This document shows, one piece after another, positions 49,201-61,200 of a stretch of 64,000 bases of DNA. The translations under genes and the position numbers were made by a program. The stretch's first letter is position 1. Every line of letters begins with the position of its first letter. The DNA lies in NCBI GenBank assembly GCA_963924555.1, contig OZ004598.1, positions 5,492,858-5,556,857 of the forward strand. The letters are read 5' to 3'. Source of the DNA: Crambe crambe. Its lineage: Eukaryota; Porifera; Demospongiae; Poecilosclerida; Crambeidae. Under the pieces are notes generated by a model that made no database searches, had not been told where the DNA came from, and worked only from the letters and a program-made list of their open reading frames with translations.

Positions 49201-52200
49201 AAGACCATTTTGAAGTCTTGCACTCTGTATATCTCTAGAGTGCCATCCTCACGGTACACAGCACACCAGTTAAAATTGGTGGGTACACCTGCTCTGTCTT
49301 CCTCCTTCACCGCCACCTGATCTGGCACTTCCATTTTAGGTGTCTTTCCACTCATTTTGGCAGTAATAGCATCCACATCTCCATAGAGCAATTCATCTTC
49401 ATCATCTAAACTCTGATGACGTTGTTCTACAAAACTAGTCTCCACTGCGCTCACACTCTGCAATTTCTTCTTTGACTCTGTCACAAATAGCCCACTGCTA
49501 TCTGTGTACGCAGAAACAAGCTTGACCTTTGACCCTTTAGCTACTTCAGGCCAAGTGAGTTGCAGTTTGGGTTTGGTCGATCCCACTCCCTCCTCTACGA
49601 GCTGTAGACGAGCCATTGTCCCATCCATGAGCAGCACCATCACATAGGGATCAGTGATGTCACATGACCTGATCCCACCCCCCATATCCAAGGCAACACG
49701 GCACAGCTGGTTAATTCCTTTCAGCAGACGTACATCTGTGCAGGTCACCTACATACAAGAAAGGTCAAAAGGTCAACCCAATATGGTGGGGACAATTCTC
49801 CACCTACTTGTATGATGTAGCGTCCAGCACCCATGTTTCCAGCAAAGATAGTGGGGGCTTGAGTAGCAAAACCAGAGCTGTCCAACTCTGTGATCTCTTG
49901 GCCAGTCTGTAGTACCATGGTGGAGTCAGCCTGACTGAGCAGCAGATAGGTGTGATGTACCGTGGAGCTAGGAGTCTCCTGATGATACAAAGGAAGAGGG
50001 AGAGTCTACACTAAGAAGAAATTTAATTTCATACCTCTTGAGTGTCTGAGACAACAGTCCACATGTCAGAACAGCCAGGCAGTTCAAAAGTGGTGACTAC
50101 TTGAGGCCGGACTTCCTTTTGGAGAACACACAGTGCTCCATTTTTCCCGTGTCCAGAACAGCTCACCAGTTCAAGGTCCAACTGACAGTGACGCACAAAC
50201 TGCAACAGTTCAACCAGCACTAGTTACAAAAACTAATTAAGATATCTTATTGAAACTGACACTCCATTACTAACTGAAAACCACCCAATTCCCATGACTA
50301 CCAGTAGCCATTTACCTCTTCCTATGAGTGGTGTGTGTGTTTTGGGAGGGGGGAGAGTGCAATTAATAAGGTAAATGATAGGGACTAGGGATCTTACAGA
50401 GAGGAAGGCCGGCTGGGCCACTGTGAGCTGTGTGATGGGCCCAGTGTTCAAGATACTATCCATTACTTCAAACTTGAAAGAGACTAAAGTTGGACCTACA
50501 GATGACGATGCCCCATACACCTCCAGCTCATCTGGGTCATCCCCTGCAATTAAAGTCACTACTATAAAACTAATACAAACTCATAACGCACCGATCAAGT
50601 CATCAGACTTGAGTTTTTTTGGAGTTGGTTCTTTAGCTGCTCCTAAAATGATGCAACAAGTAACTAGATGACCATGAGACACAGGAATCTACTAACCTTC
50701 CTTAAATATCTCCTTCGTGTACTTAAGGAGGAGGGAGTTCCCCAACCGAGAACCGATAAAGACATACCCCGCCCCCAAGCTACAGATCTGTACAGTGGAA
50801 TTCGTGAAAGGGATGGGGAGGGAGGAGGAGAGGGGAGGGGGAGGGGGAGGCAGGAGAGGAGGAACGTACACAGGATGGCAAGACTCCAGCTGCTGCTTTT
50901 TCGAATAAGATATTCTTGATTCCTCTGAGACCGTCTGGGATAAGTGTCAAGATGTAGATCTCTCCACCCCTCAAGGCAACCACCACTTGATCATGTGACA
51001 CAAAAGTGGCCTGGGAGCAGTCCATGGAGATGGCAAGGTTGGGAACAGTCCGTAGCTGAGGAAAACTGGTGGTGATATTTGTGAGACTGTTAAGAGAGAA
51101 TCCAACATTTGGACTGCTCTGGTTCATGTAGATGAGTGAGTTGGCAGCAATGAGAAGAATTCCTCCTAGAGATGGAAAATGGATCTCAAATATGGCCAAG
51201 TTTGTGAAAAGATATTACCTATTGATTTTGGGACGGGGACACAGTAGCTGGTATCATAAGGGAAGTCATTGCCCTGCCAGATGACTGGGCTCAACTTCTG
51301 AGATATATTGAGGGAAATGGCAACCATACAACATGTGTCCTTACGGAGAGTGATACGTCTAAATTAAGAAAGGGGAGACATCTATTGGCAAAGAGAAGGT
51401 GTGTGAATGACTTACCCAGCCCAGGTGGGAGAAGGTTCATAAAGGATAAAGACTGTTGGGTTATTATAACCATGCAAAAAATGGAAGTCCTTGACATTCA
51501 TCACTTTCTCACTGAGTGCCTGTAGCTCGACAGTGTAACTGTGGAAGATCGAGAGGTTATTCTCACTGCATAAACAGGTAGAGGGAGGGAAGGGGAAAAA
51601 GGAGGCAGAGAGAGGGGGAGAGGGAGGGCTGATTCAACAAGAACCACAATGATGAAGTTTTTTTTCTTTCTCACGTGTGTGGAAGGGGTGTAGTTGGCTG
51701 ATTGTCTTCTAGGAAAGATATGGTTGGCTGTGTCTCATCCAGCAGGTTCTCTTGTCTGAAGGGCAGTATGGCTAGATGGGTCCCATACACCAGCATGGCA
51801 GCACAGCGACCTTCTGGGTCCACCCTCACCACTGGCCGTTGCTTATTGCTCAGTTGACCTCCCTAAAGAAGAGTTGTGTATTCTTCTAGATTAAGGACTA
51901 TGTACAACACAGAGATACAGTTGATTTAATAAGACTTGCAACAAATTTTTTTAGCATCCTACTACAATGTTATCACAGGTTACCACATTTTCATTGATGT
52001 AGCCAGAGTTTGGTTAACCACTGGCTACAAAAGTCCAAAACTCTGTTGCAAGTTTTACTAAATCAACTGTAATACCTTAATATCATCATCTTCAAACTGA
52101 TGGAGAGATATTGTCTTCAAATCATTGTTCTCTGGATCATACTCCACCATTGACAGCTGTATACTAATCAGTGATTGTGAGGAAGCAAGCTCTTTTATGT

Positions 52201-52542
52201 TTGACTGACTTTTGCTTGACTGAAGGTGAGGAGAAGGGAATCCCTTTCAGCACCACATAAATGCACACACCCCAATGACTCGATATTACCATAGAGAGAG
52301 AATTCACCCACTTGCACCAGCTTCCTTTTCCCATCTTTTTGTGATGTAGTTGGCTACATTATTTATTTAATAATAATGCATATCTAAATAGAGCCCACCA
52401 TACCTACCTCGGAGAGGTTGTATACCCTTAGAACCGAAGTAGAAGCCACAACCAGACTTAACTGCGTCAAATTAAAGAAGTGGCACTCCTGACAGTGTTC
52501 CACTCCAGTAGGAGGGTGCAGTTCCTTGTAAATAGCATACAT
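46236..52542 (-). CDS. CPSF1: Cleavage and polyadenylation specificity factor subunit 1
   Basis: CPSF1 (CPSF160) is the beta-propeller scaffold of the pre-mRNA 3' processing complex that helps recognise AAUAAA. The minus-strand start at 52542 reads [20 protein letters not shown], matching the MYAVYKQAHPPTG start of the family. Many exons follow; recognisable pieces include [20 protein letters not shown] and a block at about 49740-49160 of DDB1-like WD repeats. The C-terminus reads [20 protein letters not shown], then [14 protein letters not shown] and ends [15 protein letters not shown], the helical end typical of CPSF160/DDB1. Estimated length is about 1,400 residues (human 1,443). Introns contain the repeats at 48743-49060 and 51916-52071. 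It shares a 112-bp divergent promoter with the phosphatase gene. Confidence 0.92.
48743..49060. repeat. Two to three foldback units of the CCTAGATTCAC family
   Basis: Each unit has the left arm (C)TAGATTCACATTTGAGTG followed by TTATTGGTC and the right arm GACCAATT...ACACTCAAAAGTGAATCTAG. Unit 1 is about 48743-48842 and unit 2 about 48864-48983. A third, partial unit starts near 48983 and lacks a clear right end. The units lie in tandem in one CPSF1 intron; another copy is in KARS1 at 9757. Confidence 0.75.
50815..50868 (-). repeat. C/T-rich tract in a CPSF1 intron
   Basis: The plus strand reads GGGGAGGGAGGAGGAGAGGG and so on, which is a pure C/T run in the sense of CPSF1. It lies some 20 nt upstream of the acceptor CCACTGTACAG. 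Confidence 0.7.
51916..52071. mobile_element. 156-bp foldback MITE in a CPSF1 intron
   Basis: Starts TACAGTTGATTTAATAAGAC and ends with the reverse complement TTACTAAATCAACTGTA. Terminal repeats of about 29 bp show TTGCAAC in both arms. The centre holds a second, weaker palindrome (GTAGCCAG...GGTTAACC...CTGGCTAC). TA at both ends next to CAGT resembles Tc1/mariner or pogo-type insertion. No coding sequence. Confidence 0.75.
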
Positions 52543-52654
52543 GGTTACTCCACATGGGCAGGAAAGGTGCTCATTAAATGGAACTATGGTGCGCGCTATT
52601 TAAAGCATGAAATAAGAAGATAAAGAAGAGCCAAACAACGTACATATCCAACAG

Positions 52655-53592
52655 ATGGGGAATCAAATGGACAAAGTGATAGACGGTTTATATGTGGGAG
52701 GCTTTCTAGGTTAGTTCTAGCTGTAACAATAGCGGTATGTAGCTGGCTACATTGCAGCATATTGTAGCAGCTTTTGCCTGAATTACTGCAGGGGCTAATC
52801 AGAAGGAAAAACTGGTGACGAATAACATCACTCATGTGCTGGCCATCCATGATACAGCAGAAGCTAGCTGGCCTGATGTAAGGCTTCTTTTACTTACTCA
52901 TCGATTACCTCTTAATTTCTTCATTGTGTAGGACTTCACATATAAATGCATTCGTGTGGCAGACAACTCCAGTACTGACCTGTATGTCTGTTGTATAGCT
53001 AAGCACTAGGAGTTGCCATGCAATATACTCTCTCCCCTCCAGGCAACCTTACTTCAGAGAATGTGTGGATTTCATCCATGATTGTCGTATAAATGGAAAT
53101 ACTGTATTTGTTCATTGGTAAGCTCTCTTCCTCTTCTTTATTGTTTTCTACTTCTCCTTCTTGATTATTTCCCTTAGTGCTGCAGGGATTTCACGTTCAG
53201 TGACGATCACAGTGATGTACCTGATGACTACTTCAACACTGTCCTTTGATGAAGCACTCACAGTGGTCCAGCATTGTAGGCAAATGGCTAACCCAAACAT
53301 GGGCTTCAGGGCACAGCTCATCCGCTACCAGGAAGAATTCTTATTAGAAGTAAGCACTGCAGGGAGTGTTGATCTGATACAGGAACCTGGTAGTAGCTTA
53401 TATACTGGACAATGTGGATCATTTAGCTGAATAAATTGTTTTGTGTTGTTACGATTACAGGAAAGAAAAAGAGTGAAGTTACAGTTTCCAGATACTCTTA
53501 GAGACAAAGATGAGGAAGAATTGAGAGCACTTTTGGCCAAAGCCAAGGAAACACGCAACAATGTCAAAACTGTTCCTGATGAGGATAGTTAA
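52655..53592 (+). CDS. DUSP22: Dual-specificity phosphatase, DUSP15/DUSP22-like
   Basis: A small protein phosphatase. Six exons (52655-52709, 52792-52877, 52932-52981, 53043-53117, 53178-53349, 53461-53592) encode 189 residues, close to DUSP22 (184). The start MGNQMDKVIDGLYVGG carries an MG N-terminus typical of the myristoylated DUSP15/22 branch. The catalytic loop HCAAGISRSVTI (HCxxGxSRS) is intact and split by an intron inside the cysteine codon. FIHDCRINGNTVFVHC and ANPNMGFRAQLIRYQEEF are family blocks. The general acid Asp is likely in RVADNSS. The tail (DKDEEELRALLAKAKETRNN) is a charged helix. DUSP22 versus DUSP15 cannot be separated. Confidence 0.9.
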
Positions 53593-53868
53593 GAGTTCAT
53601 ATATTTTGGCTCGTATTTATAAGGTTTGATACATCAGTGTGTTCATTTCATGTCCATCATACTATTGTGAAGTTCGATTCCTTAATTTTTCTAATTTTCG
53701 TCGCATTTATTTTAATATCATTATTTTAATAATTACAGTTAAAAATTTATTGCAAACAAATACAAACAGAAAATGGTGATGTGCTGTACACACACAAAAA
53801 AAATGCATTTTGGTGGTATATAATGGAATAGGGAGAAGAATTGTTTAGTTTGGGGGCAAATGGTCTAT

Positions 53869-56271
53869 CTAGGAGTCCTCCTCCCCACTACTTTCCCCAC
53901 TGCTGCTACTGCTACTGCTGCTACCCGAGCCACATTTGCTTTCGACTGTTGCCAGGTTGGGCCTGATACCTAGATACCTATTGGTCAGAAAGTCACAGTG
54001 CTCCAATTTGAGAACGGCTTGCTGAATATGCAAAGGAGTCAAGACTCTGTCTTGACTCAGTTGTCCCTCCAGTGTCTGCCCTGCCCCTTGCACTGCCTGT
54101 CCCAGGATCCCTCGGAGGAACCTGGCAGTGGAGATGTAGATCATGTGCTCCACCACATGTGCGTACATCCGATCAAGAATGGCCGGGTGTATGTGGATAC
54201 CGACGGAAGAGGCAGTTTGCTGCACCCATTTCAGTTCTGGAGTTTGGGGCACACGGAAACGAGGTACCATGTCCACAAGTGGCCGTGACCTGGCACAAGA
54301 AGGTGAGGGAGGAAGGGAATACACATCTACATCTTCATCAACTTCTCTCGTCTTCTCCTCCAAGCGTGTTTGAAGAGTAATCATCTTCCCTACAAGATCA
54401 TGAGGTTGTGTGAGGGAGCACAGTTTAGGTAAAGGAAGACCACTTTCATCTGCCTCCAAGCTATCGGGCTGCAGTTCTTCAAATGGATCTTGCATACTTG
54501 CTCTGAGTGATAAACTACTCCCAAACATCATGGTTTGACAGTGTTCATGGACCTCCAAGCCCCTCCTGCAGCCTCTCAGTGCCTCCCTACTACTTCCATC
54601 ATCATCATCCTCATCGTCATCGCTATCGTCATCCAACCCAGCCTCCAACTGACACCCACACACCTTACAAAACCCCCTCCCACTGGCAGGAACAGGGTCA
54701 AGGGGTGTATAACCATTCTGACGACACCACTCCATCACTTGTTTGGTGGACAAGAGTGAAGGAACTTTCAGCTTTCTTTCAATGTGCTTGCGAATGGCAA
54801 CAGCTCGTTCCCACTCAGTGGCCCGCCTACGTCCAATGTTCCAGAGTCTGTACTGGGCCAGGGAAGGGGCAGGGATGAAGAAGTCCTCGTGGGGAATGGG
54901 TTTCCCGCATATGGGGATGGCTCTGACGGCATTATGAAGACACTTGTCTAGGTTGGTGGTGAGGACTCCTACATTGGAGGGTATGGCTACAGTGGCAAAT
55001 GTGTCGGCAGAAGAAGAGAGAAAGTGGTTGGACTTTCTGGAGGAAGTGGGTGAGGTAGAGTCATCATAGTCCATTTGCATGTCAGTGTCGGCATCTTCAG
55101 AGAATCCAGGGAGAGTTTTAGCGTCTGTGGATTCCAGTGCAGGGTCAATATGGGACTGGGTAATTAACGAGGTGGAGAAAGAATTCTCATCTGCATCATT
55201 TCTAACAGGTGTGCAGTTAGACATGCCGTTCAGCCTCAACGACTTGCTTTCTTCTGGGGGCGTCACCAAGTCTAAATCGACCAGTGTCTCGGCTCCAAGG
55301 GTCTGCTGACCTGTATGGGTGCGGTCCAACACCAAATTGTGGATGATATCAACAGGTTTGTTGGCTTTGTTGTGGAACTCGAGCTGGATCCTAATCGGGA
55401 ACTCCCCCCAGCCCAATCGTGTCAGGTGGAATGGTGAGGTACGTACACGCACTATGTCGTTAGGGTGGTAGCTAGGGTGCAGGAAAAACCGCACAGCCTT
55501 AACAAGGTAGCTGATGTCTGGTTCTGTCTGTGAGCCTCTCACATACATCATCCACTTGTGAGTGGAGCCGTCTGAAACTTGATGGGCTGCAGGGTCAAGG
55601 TACTGGGAGGTGTTGCCCACAATAATACGCTTCTTGTAATAAAATCGCGAGCTCTTTTCTTCCTCATATACATCACTGTTGCTAGGAAGATTGCTGTTGC
55701 TAGGAAGGATTGCACTTGGAGACAAAGGAGGAGTGGTTTCCATGGGAATGATTTCTTTGTCACCTGAAACTCTTGAATCGTGTTCCTTTTCTTCCAAACT
55801 AAGCTCTTCCACTGATGGACACTCACCATCCACTTCTCCCTTGCCATTCTCACTAGGCATCACCTTGGAGTTGTCTTCTTCACCCTCCTCCTCCACCTGC
55901 AGATCTGCCGAGTCAGCATTTGGAATTTGCCTTGTCACAAATTCCTTTTCGAAGAGTTCCCAGGTGTCCTGTTCCCCCACAGTCTCCTCACGGTAGTCCA
56001 GGGCTGTGGGGTAGAAAGCTGCCAAACCATAATGTTGAGCCAGTACTCCTAGTCGAAGCCTCTGCAACATCATTTTGGCAAGGAGGATTCGCTCCTCGAT
56101 CATTTCCAACTCTCCTTCCTTATAGCTGACTTCAGCTGCAAACTGCTCTCGGATAACTCCCCTCATGTGACTACCCTCATCACTTCCTCCTTGCTCCAGC
56201 TTTACAGATGCTACAGATGTTGCTGAGCTAGCAGTGGTGGACGAGGTGAGCTGGGTTTGGGAATCAGACAT
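53869..56271 (-). CDS. YEATS2: YEATS domain-containing protein 2, intronless coding region
   Basis: YEATS2 is a histone acyl-lysine reader in the ATAC acetyltransferase complex. A single uninterrupted frame of 800 codons starts at 56271 ([13 protein letters not shown]). The N-terminal helix ([20 protein letters not shown]) precedes an acidic region. The YEATS domain spans residues about 211-345: [63 protein letters not shown] and [20 protein letters not shown], all near-identical to the family. His, Ser/Trp and aromatic residues of the acyl-lysine pocket ([11 protein letters not shown]) are present. Later, [13 protein letters not shown] looks like part of a Cys-rich zinc-binding patch. The C-terminal helices ([20 protein letters not shown]) may form a histone-fold-like end. 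The tail is Ser-rich and acidic. Shorter than human YEATS2 (about 1,420). Confidence 0.9.
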   Translation of the reverse strand: MSDSQTQLTSSTTASSATSVASVKLEQGGSDEGSHMRGVIREQFAAEVSYKEGELEMIEERILLAKMMLQRLRLGVLAQHYGLAAFYPTALDYREETVGEQDTWELFEKEFVTRQIPNADSADLQVEEEGEEDNSKVMPSENGKGEVDGECPSVEELSLEEKEHDSRVSGDKEIIPMETTPPLSPSAILPSNSNLPSNSDVYEEEKSSRFYYKKRIIVGNTSQYLDPAAHQVSDGSTHKWMMYVRGSQTEPDISYLVKAVRFFLHPSYHPNDIVRVRTSPFHLTRLGWGEFPIRIQLEFHNKANKPVDIIHNLVLDRTHTGQQTLGAETLVDLDLVTPPEESKSLRLNGMSNCTPVRNDADENSFSTSLITQSHIDPALESTDAKTLPGFSEDADTDMQMDYDDSTSPTSSRKSNHFLSSSADTFATVAIPSNVGVLTTNLDKCLHNAVRAIPICGKPIPHEDFFIPAPSLAQYRLWNIGRRRATEWERAVAIRKHIERKLKVPSLLSTKQVMEWCRQNGYTPLDPVPASGRGFCKVCGCQLEAGLDDDSDDDEDDDDGSSREALRGCRRGLEVHEHCQTMMFGSSLSLRASMQDPFEELQPDSLEADESGLPLPKLCSLTQPHDLVGKMITLQTRLEEKTREVDEDVDVYSLPPSPSCARSRPLVDMVPRFRVPQTPELKWVQQTASSVGIHIHPAILDRMYAHVVEHMIYISTARFLRGILGQAVQGAGQTLEGQLSQDRVLTPLHIQQAVLKLEHCDFLTNRYLGIRPNLATVESKCGSGSSSSSSSSGESSGEEDS

Positions 56272-56304
56272 CTCAGAATTTCTCTATACCAACGAAAAAT
56301 CACA

Positions 56305-56339
56305 CTATGAAGAGAAGAGAGACACTTAGACAGGCTTAC
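56305..56339 (-). other. Possible 35-nt 5' UTR intron of YEATS2
   Basis: In the sense of YEATS2, CCTCAG|GTAAGCCTG is followed 35 nt later by CTCTTCTCTTCATAG. Consensus splice sites and a pyrimidine run support an intron, though 35 nt is at the low limit. Confidence 0.35.
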
Positions 56340-57231
56340 CTGAGGAAAAAACACCGCGTATGGGTTGGTCTAACAACTCATCTTTGATTCAAAAAAATAG
56401 CCGTTATATTCCACGTGCAAACGGTTTTCAAAATTACCTTCGCTTTATTGGAAACAATTTTCTATTGTCTTTAATAGGATTCCCTGCTCACTTGTACTTG
56501 TAGCTGCCAGAAATGTTCAAACTCCTCGATGCTAGTTAGGTCCATTTTGGTGCACACTTTTTATTAGCTAAGATTGAATAAAAAGATGCATGCAAATACT
56601 GTAGCTATAATGTGACAATTAAATATTATTGTACCAATAATTAAATGACATGTGCTTCACATCTAATGTGCTCTCTACATTATTGAAATAGTGATAACTA
56701 TAGGAACATGCCGGCTTACTTGCTAGAAGATTAGTTACTTAGATGCTGCAATTATGTTACTTAATAAACGATGGTTGAGAGGCTGCAATTAGCTATAAGG
56801 GGGAGGGGAGCATGTCATAACCAAGACACTCCACCCTTCACTACCAATCATTTGTAGCTAAGCTTTAGTAATTTCAGAAATACCATTCCCAACAACACCT
56901 AATTCCACCCATACCAAGTCATGCCACCATTAGCTATTGATATCGAACGATCTTCTCAAGTTCACGATATCCCATAAGTGCAGCATGAAGAGATTGGATT
57001 CCACCTTGGTAGCTACTCATTAATTTCCAACAGATGAAGTATCAGCAAGTTAATTTTGAGGAATGTCATGATTGCTTTGTGTTCACATTCAACGATATTC
57101 ACATTCAATAATACTTGATACCACAAGACAACACATTTATGATAGGATATATACAATGAATGATTTGTTCATATGAATCAAAATACAAAGAGAATAATGA
57201 GTGCAGATTGGGTAAAATGAGTGGCTATTAG
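56340..57231. other. Gap between YEATS2 start and thrombospondin stop
   Basis: AT-rich, about 890 bp, with no coding frame or recognised RNA gene. It should hold the YEATS2 promoter and 5' leader at its left side and the thrombospondin 3' untranslated region at its right side. Confidence 0.5.
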
Positions 57232-58130
57232 TTAAGATCGGCATTGAGCTAGTTCTGCCATTTCTCTGCTATCAAGACTTCTGTATCTTAGGTTTGAGTA
57301 GATGACATTTGGTTGTGAAAAGACATAAAGGCCAACTCTTCCTCCCTTGATTTGCTTGTCACATACACACTGGCTGTCCACAAACAGGCCAGACTCATCA
57401 AATACCTTTAACCTGTGGATGAACATTAATATCAGTAACAATCGGGCTAGGTGATAAACTCCAGACAATGTGTCTCCATAGGTATATATATTATATAGGT
57501 ATGGTCTAGTCATTATGCTTACGTCATGCACATAGCTTCAGATGAGTAACGTAGGTTCCAGCGATATGCCTTTTTGTCCTGCCAGCCTTTGTTTTGGGGG
57601 TCATGCCACAAGAGACGAACCTATATTTAACATTGTAATGTAATCATAATATTCAGTCCAGTCATCATATCAAAGGAGTTTTGGAATTACTAAACTAAAA
57701 GCTTCACACCTTTGAAGTTAATAATGGGTGAGGCAGATCTGTTTTCTACATTTTCTTTTCAAACAGACAAAATTAGAGCTGAAGTCCAGCCAAAATTTTA
57801 AATTTCAGCCTCACCTGCTTTTTTGTATTGCCAGTTTTCCAAAGGGCATCGATTAGTGCTGGTCCAGGTCCTGTGTTGGATCTTACCATTTGGATCTGCA
57901 ATCCAGCTCGAGCATAGATCCTTGGATTAGTCCAGTACCTCTGTGAGGTTTGTTTCCAAGAGACAAGCATGAAACGACGGTTGCTTTGGTAGTTAAAGAC
58001 CAGACCAATGTAGTCATCATCTGTGGTAGTGTCCACGTACACCGTCCCTGTGAATTCCAAATTAGAGAGCGAGTCGTAGCTCATCAGTAATCCTGGATCA
58101 GAATTCACTGACTGATGAACCTCTGTTCCC

Positions 58131-58224
<94 letters not shown>

Positions 58225-61200
58225 CATTTAGTTATTAATGTGGTTGCTAACAGGAAGTACATTCTGTTACAATCTGATTGCATATTTCTCTTGGGAGAAG
58301 CCTAAATCAACACTGGTAATGGCTTACATTGGCATACACCTGCCATCGTGGTGGGACTGTACGCTGGCTTGATGTCAGAGAGACCATCATGTGCTTTGAG
58401 AAGTCGGTCCTGAAGACATTCTTGTTGTTGGGACAGTTATCTTTGGAGTTGACTACTCTATCTCCATCAGAGTCGACAGCATCCTTAATTCCATCGTCAT
58501 CTGTGTCCACTTCGCAAGCATCACCAACACCATTCCCTAGTAATCAAATTATCCAATTATGAAATTAGATGGTATGCGTTACCATAGAAAATGGTTAAAA
58601 TGGTAATTGGTTACAAGCTAGCTAGAAACTAATTATATGGACGAATGCACGGACACTTGTATCATCACTCAAGCATTATCTTCCTGTTTACGGCACATGT
58701 AGTCACTTATGAATGCATTTCCTGAGGAAGCAGCCATTGCTATCTACGTACATATCCCTCACCATTTTCATCTTGCTGATTGCGATTGCTGACGAGTGGA
58801 CAGTTGTCTGCTGTGTCAAGGACACCATCTCCATCATCATCATTGTCACACTGGTCTCCTCTCCCATCACCATCTGAGTCCAACTGGTCTGAATTGGGGA
58901 GTCCAAGACAGTTATCAAAGTTATCTTGGATTCCATCTCTGTCTCTGTCTATATTGCTATCGCAAGCATCTCCAACACCATCAAGATCACTGTCTTTCTG
59001 TAGGGGGAGGAGAGGGAGGGAAGGGAGGGAGGAGGGGAGGGAGGGGAGGGAGGGAGGAGAGGGGAGAGAGGGAAGGGAGGGAGGAGAGGGGAGGGAGGGG
59101 AGGGAGGGAGGAGAGGGGGGAGGAGGGAAAGGGGAGGAAGGAGAGGGAAGGAGAGGGAGGGAAGGAGGGGAGGAGGAGGAGGAAGGGAGGGGGGAATTAA
59201 GTAACGATCATTAGCTATATAAAGGGTAAAGTGGTTTTGTATTCAGGAAGTGATGTGGTGAACTTACTTGATCACTGTTCTGTTTATCGATGCAGTTGTC
59301 ACATAGATCGCCACGGAAATCGCCATCTCTGTCACTTTGGTGAGGGTTATGGTGCAAGTGACAGTTGTCCTGCGTGTTCAGAACACCATCACCATCCCTA
59401 TCAGAGTCACACTCGTCTCCTATTCCATCCCAATCTCTGTCCAGTTGCTCACTGTTGCGCACCTGGGGGCAGTTGTCACATATGTCCCCAAAACCATCAA
59501 AGTCCCGATCCCTCTGGTTAGGGTTGAAGATGTATTGACAGTTATCCTGCAAGTTGGTACAAACATAAGGTGGATCATTTTCGCTAATCTGTTCTTATTT
59601 GGGAGTAGAGGTCATACTTACATCTTCATCCTTGATTCCATCATTGTCAGCATCATCGTCACAAGCATTACCAATACCATCTTTGTCAGAATCTCCCTGA
59701 CCACTATTGGGGATCATCGGACAGTTATCCTGTGGAATCAGAGCAGTTAACTTCCTCAATACATTTCAAGAATATGTACTCATGAGTGAATAAGACATTC
59801 ACACGTAAGGAAGTTATCGGGTATGCAAAATATGTCACATATTTCTATGAATAGCGTCACTTAAGTTACAAGTTTTCTCTATGGATTTCGGTTAGCTATA
59901 ATTGTTCTGAGTAAGATGTATAGATCATCGACGTCATTCCCAAGAATTCAATCTGATGGACATGCTGTCTACACATGCAGATGAAGCCTACTTAGGTAGG
60001 AGGTAGTCATTTGACAATAGGCTTGTGCTGTCCACTTCTTGGAACAGTATACATTCCAGACATGCTGCACTCACCACAATGCATGGATCTGGTCCCTCGC
60101 AACCAATGGTCAGCTGGGTGTCGGGAACACCATCCAAGTCTGTATCATTACTGCATTCTCTTCCATTACCAATCAGTGGCTCAGGACACTGGACGATAAG
60201 GAGAAGAGATTAATAATCCTTCTTGAGAATAACATTGGCTGACTCACATAACAATGAAACTGTCCAACAGCATGGTTGACACAATAGTCCAGCTTCTGAC
60301 AGTTGTGAATGCCAGCTGCACAGGGATTGGAGAAAACACAGCCTAGGGGGCCATCCTCTGCATATCCAGCAGGACAGGGTGTACAGACAAAGGAACCAAG
60401 TGTGTTCTCGCATTCTCTGAGGTTGTGGCATCCTCCATTTGGAGAGAGTGAACACTCATCAATGTCTTCACAAGCCTACAAGTGCCAAATAGGTTGCATG
60501 AAATGAACATGTAGATGGACATATAAGACCATTTGTTTCTTAGCAGACATGCATTCTTTGCAAAAACCACTGAACAACATTATGATGTGTTCCGAGAGAG
60601 CAACAAGATTACTTACAAGTGATGAGAATGTAATGCAAGGAATTGAAAAATGAGATACCAGTTATTTGTAATCTACACACCTGGTGAAATATTTGGACAT
60701 CGCTTAGCTGGAAGCCTCGAACCCCCTCCCCAGTGTAACCTGCTGGACAGGATCCACATTGGTAGCCTTCTAGAAGGTCTGTACAGACTGCTCCAGGGAA
60801 GCAAGGAGAGGCCTCAGAACACTCATCAACCTGTTGGCATCCATTCTGACCACGCCCATTCCCTCGAAGTCCACGTGGACATGCTCCACACTCAAACTCT
60901 GTGTCAGTGATCTTCTTGCAGCTAACGGTTGCAGTCTGGTTGTAGCACGGGTAAACAGGAAGGTCCCTACAGGGATCTGGTCAAGGAAGCAATGCAACGT
61001 TATTTCGTATAATTAATTATTGTTGTTTGTGATACTTGAAGAACTAGCTATACTTGGTGATATGTTACCTGGACATTCCTGAGTGTTGCATTCCTGGACT
61101 TCAGTGCGGTCTCCCATGCATTCTTCTCCATCATATTTGGCAGGGACAAAGTCTCGAATTCGTTGCTGGGTACCTCCATCACAAGTCTTGCTGCAAGCAC

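Noticed and set aside
56340..57231. Possible tRNA or snRNA gene in the gene-poor gap
   Set aside because: No A/B box pair, cloverleaf arms or snRNA motifs could be recognised by eye.
58780..59214. Gly/Arg/Glu-rich open frame on the plus strand
   Set aside because: It is the purine-only intron tract of the thrombospondin gene read antisense.
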